Assembly (NCBI RefSeq): GCF_008087625.1
Contig: NZ_CP042997.1
Coordinates: 6,696,001 to 6,760,000, forward strand
Direction: 5' to 3'
Length of the DNA: 64,000 nt
Source: Aquisphaera giovannonii
Lineage (GTDB): Bacteria > Planctomycetota > Planctomycetia > Isosphaerales > Isosphaeraceae
The notes under the pieces are model-generated. The model did no database searches and had not been told where the DNA came from. It worked only from the letters and a program-made list of their open reading frames with translations. Below are positions 1 to 8,026 of the stretch, piece by piece; within the stretch, counting starts at the first letter, position 1, and every line of letters starts with the position of its first letter. The position numbers and the translations under genes are program-made.

Positions 1-1
1 T

Positions 2-730
2 ACGTGCTTCTCCGGGCCCGGGATCGAGGTCGTCGGCGACCTCGGCGGCTGGGCGCCCGGCAACCAGCCGACCCAGCTCGAGGACGGCATCGGCCGGGCC
101 CTGCCGGCGAAGTGCGACGTGGTGATCCAGGTCCACTACCATCCCAGCGGCAAGCCGGAGACCGACCGCACGCGGATCGGCCTCCGCTTCGCCCGCAAGC
201 CGATCCGCCAGGTCCTCCACTGGAACGCGGCGCTGAACACCGACATGAAGGTCCCGGCGGGCGAGTCCAACGCCGAGGTCCAGGCCTCCTGGCCGGTCCC
301 CACGGACCTGCTCGCCCACGCCGTCGTCCCCCACATGCACCTGCTGGGCAAGGACATGCGGATGACCGTCACGTTCCCGGACGGCAAGACCCAGGACCTC
401 GTGCAGATCAATGACTGGGACTTCAACTGGCAATACGCCTACTATTTCGAGAGCCCGATCGAGCTCCCCAAGGGCTCGATCGTCAAGGTCGTCGCCCACT
501 ACGACAACTCGGACTCGAATCCTCGCAACCCGAACAAGGTGCCGCACGAGGTGAAATGGGGCGAGGCCACGACCGATGAGATGTGCATCGGCTTCATCGC
601 TGTCACCAAGAAGGGGCAGGACCTGACTCGCCCCGGCGAGAAGGATGACCTGAACGACATCTTCAAGGCCCAGTCGGAGGGCTACGAGAAGAAACGCGCG
701 GAGGGCCGCAGGCCTCGACGCGACGGCTGA
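2..730 (+). CDS. Copper type II ascorbate-dependent monooxygenase-like protein, C-terminal part
   Basis: The frame is open from the window edge and ends at a TGA at 728-730, so the N-terminus is missing; 242 residues are visible. The segment resembles the C-terminal fold of peptidylglycine alpha-hydroxylating monooxygenase: a His-x-His pair in PHMHLLGKDM and, later, TTDEMCIGF, whose Met sits where the PHM CuM-site methionine ligand is found. Large secreted proteins ending in this domain are frequent in planctomycetes. The reaction is unknown; a copper-dependent hydroxylation is inferred from the ligands only. Its last 49 bases overlap the convergent lgt gene. Confidence 0.75.
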   Translation, partial: TCFSGPGIEVVGDLGGWAPGNQPTQLEDGIGRALPAKCDVVIQVHYHPSGKPETDRTRIGLRFARKPIRQVLHWNAALNTDMKVPAGESNAEVQASWPVPTDLLAHAVVPHMHLLGKDMRMTVTFPDGKTQDLVQINDWDFNWQYAYYFESPIELPKGSIVKVVAHYDNSDSNPRNPNKVPHEVKWGEATTDEMCIGFIAVTKKGQDLTRPGEKDDLNDIFKAQSEGYEKKRAEGRRPRRDG

Positions 731-1599
731 GCGGGGGCGGCAGCGGGCGCGGCCATCGTCCCGCGGGCGCCATCCGCCAGTCGGCCCGGGGGCGTCCGCC
801 GGAGCCGCACCCAGAGCATGCCGGCCAGCGCCAGCAGGCCGATGCTGATGATCTGGGAGATGGTCATCCCGGCGATCAGCGCGTCGTCGTCGCCCCGAAG
901 CGACTCGATCGGCCAGCGGGTGACCGCGTAGAGAACCATCATCCAGAACATGACCTCGCCGTCGCGTCGCCGGCGGGGGAAGAACCAGGTGAGGTAGGCC
1001 AGGATCAGGAGCCCGGCCAGCGCGCCGTAGAGCTGCGTCGGGTGGACGGGGAGCGACCAAGCGGCGGCCGGTGCCAGGTCGCCCTGATCGAGGTGCGCCA
1101 TCCAGGCGTGAGAGCCGGCCGGGAAGCGGATGCCCCAGCTTGCCCCGCAGACGGCGCCGTGGCAGCAGCCGGCGAGGAAGCAGCCGATCCGACCGAACAT
1201 GACCCCGACCGCGAGCCCAGGCGCCACGGCGTCGGCCATCGGCAGGAAGGGGAAAGGGTGCCGCTTCCAGTAGATCAGGGTGCCGACGAGCCCGCCCATG
1301 ATGCAGCCGTAGAAGACGTTCCCGCCCTGCCAGCTCCGGACGATGTCGGCCGCGGAGTGGACCAGCTCCGGATGCTGGGCGATGAAGAGCAGCCGGGCCC
1401 CGATGAACCCTCCGGTGAAAAGCCAGGCCGCCAGCTCATAGACGCTGTTGACCCGCAGCCCCTCCCTCCCGGCCCTCCAGGCGGAGATGCTGAGGGCGCC
1501 GGTGCACGCCAGCAGGATCATCACGCCGTACGCGTGGACCTTCAGCCCGAACGCCGGCATCTCGAACAGGATCGGGTGCACCTGAGTCATCTCCTTCAT
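682..1599 (-). CDS. lgt: Prolipoprotein diacylglyceryl transferase
   Basis: Transfers a diacylglyceryl group from phosphatidylglycerol to the lipobox Cys of prolipoproteins, in the inner membrane. About 305 residues with several hydrophobic helices. Recognisable Lgt features are an N-terminal HPILFEMPAFGLKVHAYGV stretch, the GRIGCFLAGCCHG motif (the Cys-rich variant of the usual GRxGNFxNGE Lgt signature, seen in planctomycetes and some deltaproteobacteria), and HPTQLY near the C-terminus. The frame stays open further upstream, but that part is Arg/Pro-rich without membrane character, so I start at the ATG at 1599; the ATG at 1590 is an alternative. The tail after about residue 265 is low-complexity Ala/Arg/Pro. 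Confidence 0.9.
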   Translation of the reverse strand: MKEMTQVHPILFEMPAFGLKVHAYGVMILLACTGALSISAWRAGREGLRVNSVYELAAWLFTGGFIGARLLFIAQHPELVHSAADIVRSWQGGNVFYGCIMGGLVGTLIYWKRHPFPFLPMADAVAPGLAVGVMFGRIGCFLAGCCHGAVCGASWGIRFPAGSHAWMAHLDQGDLAPAAAWSLPVHPTQLYGALAGLLILAYLTWFFPRRRRDGEVMFWMMVLYAVTRWPIESLRGDDDALIAGMTISQIISIGLLALAGMLWVRLRRTPPGRLADGARGTMAAPAAAPAQPSRRGLRPSARFFS

Positions 1600-1755
1600 T
1601 CGGTCCGGGCCCGCGAACGGTCGCCGCGGGCGCACGGTCGCGCGGGAGGATGCCAGGAAGCCGCGAATCCGGCAAGCCGAGCCGTCCCTTATGATGATCG
1701 GTGGGAGGCCGGCCGCACGGGGCCGGTCCAGGACCGATCTCGGGGAGGAGCGGAC

Positions 1756-2475
1756 ATGCCCGACGCCAGGACACACCGCGGCCCAGACCCCCGCGACGAC
1801 GAAGCCTTCGGCCCCGATGCCGTGGCGGCCCTGCGGGGGGCGGTCGAGGACCTCGCCTGGCTGCTCGGGCGGGGATATGCCGTGGTCTCGTCGCTCAAGC
1901 TGGTCGGCGATCGCTGGCGCCTCACGGAGCGGCAGCGGATGGCGGTCCGTCGGGCGTCCTGCTCCGACGAGGCACGCGCGAGCCGGCTCGCACGCAGGCT
2001 ACCCGCCGCGGCCCTGGCCGGTCAGGAGCTGCTCATCGACGGGTTCAACGTCCTGACCACCGTCGAGGCCGCCCTCGGAGGGGCGGTCGTGCTCGATTGC
2101 CGCGACCAGACGTTCCGCGACGTCGCCGGCCTCCATGGCTCCTATCGCAGGGTTGAGGAGACCTTGCCCGCGGCGAGGCTGCTCGGGGAGCGCCTCCGGG
2201 CGATCGGCGTGGCCCGTCCCCGATGGCTCTTCGACCGCCCCGTCTCCAACAGCGGACGCATCCGCGCAGCGCTCCTCGAACTCGCGGCGGAAGAGGGCTG
2301 GGCCTGGAGCGTCGAGCTGTCGGACAGCCCGGATCGCGAGTTGCGCGGGGCCGCGAGGGCCGTGGCCACGGCGGACGCCGGGATCCTCGACCGCTGCGGA
2401 GGATGGTTCAACCTGGCGAGGGACGCGATTGAGGCGGGCTGTCCGACAGCGAGGATAGTCCCCCTGTGGGCATGA
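1756..2475 (+). CDS. DUF434 domain-containing protein
   Basis: A 239-residue soluble protein. The N-terminal half has the DUF434 pattern (AVEDLAWLLGRGYAVVSSLKL, then WRLTERQR), and the C-terminal half (LLIDGFNV, VLDCRD, WLFDRPVSNSG) matches the domain usually fused to it, which has a nucleotide-binding or NYN-like look. The function is not known; the acidic residues in DGFN and FDRP could bind metal. A GGGGAGGAG Shine-Dalgarno lies 5 bases before this ATG, which favours it over the much longer open frame upstream (antisense to lgt). The last 68 bases overlap the convergent hydratase gene. Confidence 0.8.
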   Translation: MPDARTHRGPDPRDDEAFGPDAVAALRGAVEDLAWLLGRGYAVVSSLKLVGDRWRLTERQRMAVRRASCSDEARASRLARRLPAAALAGQELLIDGFNVLTTVEAALGGAVVLDCRDQTFRDVAGLHGSYRRVEETLPAARLLGERLRAIGVARPRWLFDRPVSNSGRIRAALLELAAEEGWAWSVELSDSPDRELRGAARAVATADAGILDRCGGWFNLARDAIEAGCPTARIVPLWA

Positions 2476-3376
2476 CCGGGACCGCCTCGCCGGCCTGCCG
2501 GGCCCTGGTCCGGCGCCCGAAGAAGTCGTCGATGGCGTCGCGCGCCGCGGGGTGGAACGCCAGCTCGGAGGAGACCTCGATCGCCCTCGCCCTCGCGGCG
2601 GCGGGGCCTTCGGCGATGTCGAGCTTGATCAGCTCGAGGATCTGCTGCGGCGCCTCGGGGTGATCGGGCGGCTGCTCCTCGACCTTCGCGGCGGCGAATT
2701 CCAGCTCGGGCCTCCAGGCGTCCGCGTCCAGCGGCGACTCTCCCGCGGGCTCCGCCGCGCTGATCGCCTCCGCGATCCGATCCGGCTCGTCCGAGGAGAC
2801 CAGCCTGTCGACGAGTCCCTGGGACTTCGCCTGGAGGAAGCCGATGGGATTCCCGCCCAGCACGAGGAGCATCGCGTCCCTGGGGGAGAGCAGGCGCGGC
2901 AGCCTCACGAGTGCCCCCCACGCCGGGATCAGGCCCAGGTGGACTTCCGGGGACCCGAGCTGAAGCGGCACGTTCGAGGCCAACGCAATCCGGCGTCGGC
3001 ACGCCAGCGCCAGTTCGAGCCCGCCGCCGAGGCAGTTGCCGTGGAGCACCGCCGCCGTCGGGATCTTCAACCCGGCCAGCCGATCGAATACCTCGAGCCC
3101 ACGCCTGAGGAAGCCGGCCAGTTCCTCCGGGGTGGCGCAGGTGCGGAATGCCCGCAGGTCAGCCCCGGCGCAGAATCCGCCCTCCTTGGAGCTGCGTACC
3201 AGCAGCCCGCGGAGCGAAGAATCGGCCTCGATCTCGTCGAGGGACCGGTCCAGTCCCTCGATGGCCTCGGCGTCCAGCACGTTCTGAGAGTGCTGGGTCG
3301 AGTTGAACCAGAGGGTCGCCGCGTCGCCCGGGCCCCGCTCGATCTTCCACGGGCCGGTCCTCGTGCCTTCGCTCAT
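2408..3376 (-). CDS. Enoyl-CoA hydratase/isomerase family protein
   Basis: Crotonase-fold protein of 322 residues. The CoA-binding and oxyanion-hole segments are visible: FCAGADLRAF and HGNCLGGGLELALACRRRI, followed by LGSPEVHLGLIPAWGALVRL. This resembles the hydratase half of FadB/FadJ-type proteins, with a longer C-terminal extension rich in Ala and Glu. Substrate unknown; fatty-acid or amino-acid CoA-ester degradation are both possible. The ATG at 3376 is preceded by GAGGTGAAGG, so it is preferred to a GTG three codons upstream. Convergent with, and overlapping, the DUF434 gene. Confidence 0.85.
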   Translation of the reverse strand: MSEGTRTGPWKIERGPGDAATLWFNSTQHSQNVLDAEAIEGLDRSLDEIEADSSLRGLLVRSSKEGGFCAGADLRAFRTCATPEELAGFLRRGLEVFDRLAGLKIPTAAVLHGNCLGGGLELALACRRRIALASNVPLQLGSPEVHLGLIPAWGALVRLPRLLSPRDAMLLVLGGNPIGFLQAKSQGLVDRLVSSDEPDRIAEAISAAEPAGESPLDADAWRPELEFAAAKVEEQPPDHPEAPQQILELIKLDIAEGPAAARARAIEVSSELAFHPAARDAIDDFFGRRTRARQAGEAVPVMPTGGLSSLSDSPPQSRPSPG

Positions 3377-3446
3377 GGCCTTCACCTCGGCGCCGCGTTA
3401 TGATCGCGGCTGTGCGTCGTTGCTCCAACCGCCGGGGACCTGCACG

Positions 3447-3884
3447 ATGACTCCCGACTCTCGCCGCGTCACCAGCAACCTGCTCGGTCTGGTCGGGGCC
3501 CTCGTGGGGGGAACCGCCGGATATTACACGTTTCACTGGATCCTTGACCATGGGTTCTACGGCCTCATGATCCCGGGCGCCATGCTCGGGCTCGGCTGCG
3601 GGGCGCTGAGCCGGCATCCCTCGCAGACCCGGGGCGTGCTCTGCGGGATCGCCGGCCTGATCCTTGGCCTCTTCGCCGAGTGGACCTACAGCTGGTTTAA
3701 GGCGGACAGCAGTTTTGCCTATATGATCGCGCACCTGCATGAGAAGGAGACGCTGACCCTCATCATGCTCGGCCTCGGCGCCTTCTTCGCCTACTGGCTC
3801 GGCAAGGACGCCGTCCTCGGGGCGGCCGCCTCCGGTGGGACGCAAGCCGTGTCCGCCGAACGCAGGGAAAAGCCGGCCGAGTGA
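3447..3884 (+). CDS. Hypothetical membrane protein
   Basis: 145 residues with about four hydrophobic segments (LLGLVGALVGGTAGYY; GLMIPGAMLGLGCGALS; GVLCGIAGLILGLFAEW; LIMLGLGAFFAYWLG) and short charged linkers. I recognise no family. It looks like the small inner-membrane proteins often found singly in planctomycete genomes. It is the last chromosomal gene before the IS4-type element. The chosen ATG lies just before the SRRVTSNLLGL helix; upstream in-frame sequence lacks a better start. Confidence 0.65.
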   Translation: MTPDSRRVTSNLLGLVGALVGGTAGYYTFHWILDHGFYGLMIPGAMLGLGCGALSRHPSQTRGVLCGIAGLILGLFAEWTYSWFKADSSFAYMIAHLHEKETLTLIMLGLGAFFAYWLGKDAVLGAAASGGTQAVSAERREKPAE

Positions 3885-3960
3885 GCCTTCGCATCGGATT
3901 CGAGGATATAGCGCTCCGTCGCCGTAGCAATCGGACCGCATCCATGACCGACCGGAAACG

Positions 3961-5502
3961 AAAAGGGGTTAGGACGAATGGCCCTAACCCCAATAGTGTT
4001 CGGCACAGGATTTGCGCGATAGATCACCCGGGCTGAGGTTGCCTTCCAGGCGGCGAGGGCTCGGGGATGGCGAAGCGTCCGGCGAAGCCTCTGAAATCCC
4101 GGGATATCCGGGGCGTGAAGTACGTCGAGCGGCTCCTGCCGTTGCTCGATGCGCTGCATGAGGTCGGCTGCGATCGCGACAGGGCGGGCAACCGCTGCCT
4201 GTTCTATGACCAGTACTGCATGCTCGTCCTGCTCTCGATGTTCAACCCCGTGGTCCGCTCGCTGCGGGCCATCCAGCAGGTCAGCGGGCTGCGCAACGTG
4301 CAGCGCAAGCTCGGCTGCTCGCGGGCGTCGCTGGGCTCGCTGTCGGAGGCCGTGGAGGTCTTCGAGCCGGGCCGCCTCCTGGGGATCATCGACGCCCTGG
4401 CCGCCGACGCCGGGCCGGTCCGCGACGTCCGCCAGGGCCACCTGGCGCACGCGCTGACGGCGGTCGACGGCAGCGTCGTCAAGACGCTCAAGTCGATCAC
4501 CGAGGCGGCCTTCATGGGCGACAAGAACGGCGGCTCGCACAGCGGCTGGCGGCTGCACACCCACTTCGACATCGACCGCGGCGTGCCGGTGCGGATCGAC
4601 GTCACCCGCGCCTCCAACAGCGGCAAGGACGACGAGAAGAACCGGCTCCGCGAGCGCCTGGAGCCGGACCATTGCTACGTCATGGACCGGTGGTACGCCC
4701 AGTTCACCCTCTTCCGCGACATCGTCGCGGCCGGCAGCAGCTACGTCTGCCGGGTCCGCGACAACACCAACCTCACGGACGTGGTCGAGGAGCGGCCGGT
4801 CACCGAGGCGGCGAAGGCCGCCGGGGTGATCCGCGACGTCGTCGTGAACCTCGGCGGCGATCGGAAGGAAGGCGAGCGGCCGGGCCACCCGGTGCGGATC
4901 GTGATGGTGAGGACGACGCCGCACACGAAGCGCGGCGGCCGCGAGGGCGGCACGGCGGGCCCGTCCAGCGACGGCATCCTGCGGATCGCCACGAGCCTCC
5001 TCGACGTGCCGGCCGAGATTATCGCAAATATATACAAGCATGGGTGGACGATCGAGCTGTTCTTCCGGTTCTTCAAGCACGTGCTCGGCTGCCGGCGGCT
5101 GCTGAGCACGCACGAGGCGGGGATCGAGATCCAGGCGTACTGCGCCATCATCGCGTGCCTGCTGATCAGCCTGTGGACGGAGCGGAAGCCGACGCTGCGG
5201 ACCTACGAGATGATCTGCCACTACTTCACGGGGCTGGCGGGCCTGGACGAGTTGGTGGCGCACCTGGAGGGGCTGAAGCGGGCCGAAGAAGCGAAGCGTG
5301 CGGCCTCCTGAGCACGCGGCTCGATGCCGAGCCCGCGGCGTTCGCCGCTGCGCGTTGCTATCGCGCCGCGGCCGATGCACCCGCCCCGAGGGCCTCGATC
5401 GGCCGCCCGGACGTCGCCTCAGCGATCCCCGGAGGGGGCCCGCCGCGGGCCCAGCCCCGCAGAGCAATCGGCGGGCCGAACACTATTGCCCTAATCCCTT
5501 TT
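3961..5502 (+). mobile_element. IS4-family insertion sequence (about 1.54 kb)
   Basis: Bounded by imperfect terminal inverted repeats. The left end begins AAAAGGGGTTAGG and, after an interruption, continues CAATAGTGTTCGGC. The right end read inward gives AAAAGGGATTAGGG then CAATAGTGTTCGGC. The left copy carries about 16 extra bases forming a palindrome (GGGGTTAGG with CCTAACCCC). One transposase gene fills it. No convincing target-site duplication could be seen. The right end lies 8 bases from the tRNA-Leu remnant. Confidence 0.8.
4067..5311 (+). CDS. IS4-family transposase
   Basis: 414-residue DDE transposase. Visible catalytic segments are TAVDGSVVKTLK (first Asp), YVMDRWYAQF (second Asp) and the IS4 signature around the Glu, YKHGWTIELFFRFFKHVLG (Y-(2)-R/K-(3)-E-(6)-K arrangement). 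The frame is intact from ATG to stop, so the element may still be active. It cuts and pastes the surrounding IS; no passenger gene is present. Confidence 0.93.
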   Translation: MAKRPAKPLKSRDIRGVKYVERLLPLLDALHEVGCDRDRAGNRCLFYDQYCMLVLLSMFNPVVRSLRAIQQVSGLRNVQRKLGCSRASLGSLSEAVEVFEPGRLLGIIDALAADAGPVRDVRQGHLAHALTAVDGSVVKTLKSITEAAFMGDKNGGSHSGWRLHTHFDIDRGVPVRIDVTRASNSGKDDEKNRLRERLEPDHCYVMDRWYAQFTLFRDIVAAGSSYVCRVRDNTNLTDVVEERPVTEAAKAAGVIRDVVVNLGGDRKEGERPGHPVRIVMVRTTPHTKRGGREGGTAGPSSDGILRIATSLLDVPAEIIANIYKHGWTIELFFRFFKHVLGCRRLLSTHEAGIEIQAYCAIIACLLISLWTERKPTLRTYEMICHYFTGLAGLDELVAHLEGLKRAEEAKRAAS

Positions 5503-5510
5503 CGCGTTGA

Positions 5511-5573
5511 TGCCGAAGAGAGGACTTGAACCTCCACGGGCATGGTTAGCCCACTAGGACCTGAACCTAGCGC
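5511..5573 (-). other. Attachment-site remnant: 3' part of tRNA-Leu(CAG)
   Basis: Reading the minus strand, this has an intact anticodon arm with loop TTCAGGT (anticodon CAG), a long class II variable arm (TGGGCTAACCATGCCCGTGG), a T-arm with GTTCAAG and the acceptor 3' strand CTTCGGC plus A73. The matching 5' acceptor strand and D-arm are absent: beyond 5573 the sequence no longer resembles a tRNA. CCA is not encoded. Such displaced 3' tRNA fragments mark the end of an integrative element; the intact tRNA should be at the other end, outside this window. The chromosome is then to the left and the element to the right. Confidence 0.8.
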
Positions 5574-5679
5574 GGCAACGTTTCGCCCGCGTTGGGTCGA
5601 TATAGGATTCTCGTTGCAAGTTGAGAAATAGCATCCGGATAAGCTCGAATTCGTGTGGCATTCTGATTGTATCCGAGCT

Positions 5680-5718
5680 GCTCCCACATCGCCAGTCCTG
5701 CTCCCAATTTGCTCCCAG
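5680..5718 (+). repeat. Three direct TGCTCCCA repeats next to the attachment remnant
   Basis: TGCTCCCA occurs at 5680, 5700 and 5711. Short directly repeated octamers within about 200 bp of an attachment core are typical of arm-type integrase or excisionase sites; that role is inferred. The rest of the 5574-5838 stretch holds no gene I can support. Confidence 0.4.
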
Positions 5719-5838
5719 TTCTCGGGCGGTCCGGCTCACGGCCTTCGGGCGTGCCTGGTATGATCTGATCGGTAATCTCGGCAGCTATGGGTCGGGCTTC
5801 CAAGGTCCCCGCATTGTCTTCTTTATGAGATCGAACCG

Positions 5839-6174
5839 ATGGCCACTTCGAGCCAGAAATGCCCAGATTGCGGAGTCGCTCCGGGCAGCATGCACTTGGC
5901 CGATTGCGACATGGAGCAATGTCCAAACTGCGGGCGCCAGCTCATCACTTGTTCGTGCTCGGAAGCCCAGAGGGCGTGCCGCCTGCCATGGCTCGGTGAG
6001 TGGCCCGGAATCCTCGAGTGCCGGGAATTCGGCTGGTTTGCCAAGATGGTGCCCGGGGTCGGTTGGGTGCCCTGTGCCCAAGATGAACCGGGTGCTATGG
6101 AGGATCTGAACCGACTCGCCATGGAGGCCGAGTGGGATCCGATGGGGATGCGGTACATCCCGAAGGGGCGCTAG
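5839..6174 (+). CDS. Small zinc-ribbon-like protein
   Basis: 111 residues. The N-terminal third has two Cys pairs plus further Cys/His (CPDC, HLADC, CPNC, CSC), a zinc-ribbon pattern. The C-terminal part has GWFAKMVPGVGWVPC, which recurs in short uncharacterised proteins from planctomycetes and myxobacteria. Function unknown; nucleic-acid or protein binding is possible. It is the first gene inside the element and faces the minus-strand genes that follow. Confidence 0.7.
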   Translation: MATSSQKCPDCGVAPGSMHLADCDMEQCPNCGRQLITCSCSEAQRACRLPWLGEWPGILECREFGWFAKMVPGVGWVPCAQDEPGAMEDLNRLAMEAEWDPMGMRYIPKGR

Positions 6175-6186
6175 CTCGCGCCCCTT
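6163..6186 (+). terminator. Bidirectional hairpin between convergent genes
   Basis: AAGGGGCG at 6163-6170 pairs with CGCCCCTT at 6179-6186 around an 8-base loop. It overlaps the stop codon of the zinc-ribbon gene and lies just downstream of the convergent gene ending at 6219. There is no long T-run, so efficiency is uncertain. Confidence 0.5.
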
Positions 6187-6218
6187 GCCAATCTCCGCAG
6201 CCACGATGTCGATGCGAC

Positions 6219-7238
6219 CTACTTCTTGTTGAAGAATTCGTAGAGCCATCCCGCGCAAACGCCGATGACAACCGCTCCCACGACCGCGAGCCCCCAGTCC
6301 TTGGCCGATGACGGCGTTACCGCAATTTTGTCGGCGGCGTATTTGGCGATGGCTACCCCGGTTGCCGCCGCCGCCATGAGGCCACCGAACAGGACGGCCT
6401 TGGCCCGGCCTCTCCGCACCCTCCATCTGAGTTCGATTCGCCAAGCTTCCGGTTCGGACTTCCCACCGACCTCGCCACATCGATCCCAGAGATACGTCGA
6501 GCAAGCCAACTCCCGCTGTTGAAGAGCTTGCGTTTGGATCTCGAAAACCGCCGTGTCGTTCTGCGCTCCGACCCTGTGGTTGGCCGGCACGTTGAGTTGA
6601 GCGACTGTGCTCGAGTTGGAAGTCGAGATGCCGGTCGGCCGGACTTCTGGAACATGCAGCGTCATGCGGCATTCGTAGCGCGATTCCTCATCGAGATGAA
6701 ATTCCGAGGCTCGCGTGTCTGCGTTGAAGAAGGGCGGAACGGGCTTCTGACCGTGATAAATGCCGTTGATAAGAAAGAATGTAAGATTTGGGAAAAATCC
6801 GGCCACGGCGTTCACTCGATCCAGCCACGCGTTGTTCGGCCCCTCCTGAACGGATAGCTCCGAGACGAACGCAGCGGGCGGCAACAGGGCCGCGGCAGTC
6901 TCGTGCAAGGGCGCGGCATCGGCGAAGTCACCGAGCTTGATGTAGAAGTTGAATGTCCCGATATTCGAGTCCTTCTGAACATCGGCAACCTCGAAGCGAC
7001 GGAGCGAGGTGAGCCTCATCTCGAGGCCGGAATCCGGCTTGTTTCCCGAGACGAAGAAGACGATGCCGCGTCTGCCCCTGAGCGTGGTGATTCGCGCGAG
7101 TGTCGCCCCTTCGATGTGCTTCCGACGGTAGCGGAGTTGGATGCTGTATCCCGGCGGCAGCGCCAGCACGCGATAGGCATCGGCCATGTACAACTCACGC
7201 GAGTCGGAAGAAAAAAGAGCGAGAATCTTGTCCGGCAT
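6219..7238 (-). CDS. Hypothetical protein with two C-terminal membrane helices
   Basis: 339 residues, no recognised family. The first 270 or so are soluble, with alternating beta-type segments (GRRGIVFFVSGNKPDSG; FPNLTFFLINGIYHG). Two hydrophobic helices close the protein (AVLFGGLMAAAATGVAIAKY and DWGLAVVGAVVIGVCAGWLY), so it is probably tail-anchored with the bulk in the cytoplasm. GAGGAAG lies 10 bases before the ATG. It is the distal gene of the same-strand run that includes the HAD hydrolase and the putative defence operon, and could be co-transcribed. Confidence 0.6.
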   Translation of the reverse strand: MPDKILALFSSDSRELYMADAYRVLALPPGYSIQLRYRRKHIEGATLARITTLRGRRGIVFFVSGNKPDSGLEMRLTSLRRFEVADVQKDSNIGTFNFYIKLGDFADAAPLHETAAALLPPAAFVSELSVQEGPNNAWLDRVNAVAGFFPNLTFFLINGIYHGQKPVPPFFNADTRASEFHLDEESRYECRMTLHVPEVRPTGISTSNSSTVAQLNVPANHRVGAQNDTAVFEIQTQALQQRELACSTYLWDRCGEVGGKSEPEAWRIELRWRVRRGRAKAVLFGGLMAAAATGVAIAKYAADKIAVTPSSAKDWGLAVVGAVVIGVCAGWLYEFFNKK

Positions 7239-7288
7239 CTTGTCGCTTCCTCTTCAAGGTGGCGAACGGTCGAATCCCGTGCGCAGGC

Positions 7289-7990
7289 TTAGTCGCTCAT
7301 TTCGATGATCAGATCGGCCGCTTCAGCCAGAGAGTCCCTAACGAAGAGTCTCGGCGATAAGAGGGGCGATTCATCCTCGTACTGCCATGTCGATCGCGGG
7401 ATCAGAATAGCGGAAAGGCCGGCTCTGAGGGCGGGGTTGATGTCGGATCGGACGCTGTTTCCGATAGACCAGCCCGCGGCGTCGGCGATCCCGTAGGCGG
7501 ACACGATGTCACGGAACTGCCGGTCCGTCTTTTCGGGGAGAATTCGAATATCGGCGAAAAAATGGCCGAAACCGGACTGCTCGATGCGAAATGCCTGGAC
7601 GGTCGGGTCGCCCTTGGTCGCGAGAACGATCCGGAACCGAGGCGCCAATCTTGCCAGGCAGGCGGCGGCGTCAGGGTAAGCCACCACGGCGGAGGTGAAT
7701 ACCGCCCGGCCTGCCTCGAGCAGTTGCGCTTCGATCTCGGGCTTGGGCCGCGACCCGGTCTCGCGGCACAGGACGCGATACGTTTCGACCATGGACCCGG
7801 GGAAACGTTCCGTGTTGAACCCCAGGCGAGCCACGTTCGCGTGGTCGACCTCATCGAGTCGTCGTATTGCCTCATCAGCGGCCGGAATCAGGTCAGCGAC
7901 GAGCCTCGCAAACCGAGCCTTGGCGATGTCGTAGAGCGGCATGGTCGACCAGAGCGTGTCGTCTCCATCGAAAATAATGATGCGTTCCAT
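7289..7990 (-). CDS. HAD-family hydrolase
   Basis: 233 residues with all four HAD motifs: FDGDDTLW (nucleophile Asp and general acid Asp), VLATKGD (motif II Thr), the Lys of LPEKTD, and SIGNSVRSDINPAL (motif IV acidic residues). The helical cap is of the small phosphatase subclass. The substrate is unknown; nucleotide or sugar phosphate is likely. It starts 36 bases after the FtsK-like gene ends, so it may be carried on the defence transcript. Confidence 0.85.
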   Translation of the reverse strand: MERIIIFDGDDTLWSTMPLYDIAKARFARLVADLIPAADEAIRRLDEVDHANVARLGFNTERFPGSMVETYRVLCRETGSRPKPEIEAQLLEAGRAVFTSAVVAYPDAAACLARLAPRFRIVLATKGDPTVQAFRIEQSGFGHFFADIRILPEKTDRQFRDIVSAYGIADAAGWSIGNSVRSDINPALRAGLSAILIPRSTWQYEDESPLLSPRLFVRDSLAEAADLIIEMSD

Positions 7991-8026
7991 AACTCAGCCG
8001 CCCCTGATCCTAACCGCGTTCTGGTA

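Noticed and set aside
3791-5467. A 558-codon minus-strand frame across the IS4 element
   Set aside because: It is antisense to the intact transposase and has the Arg/Ala/Asp composition of a shadow frame.
5554-5926. Two minus-strand frames next to the tRNA-Leu remnant that might be an integrase C-terminus
   Set aside because: No R-H-R-Y catalytic residues or tyrosine-recombinase pattern; they overlap the tRNA fragment and the zinc-ribbon gene.
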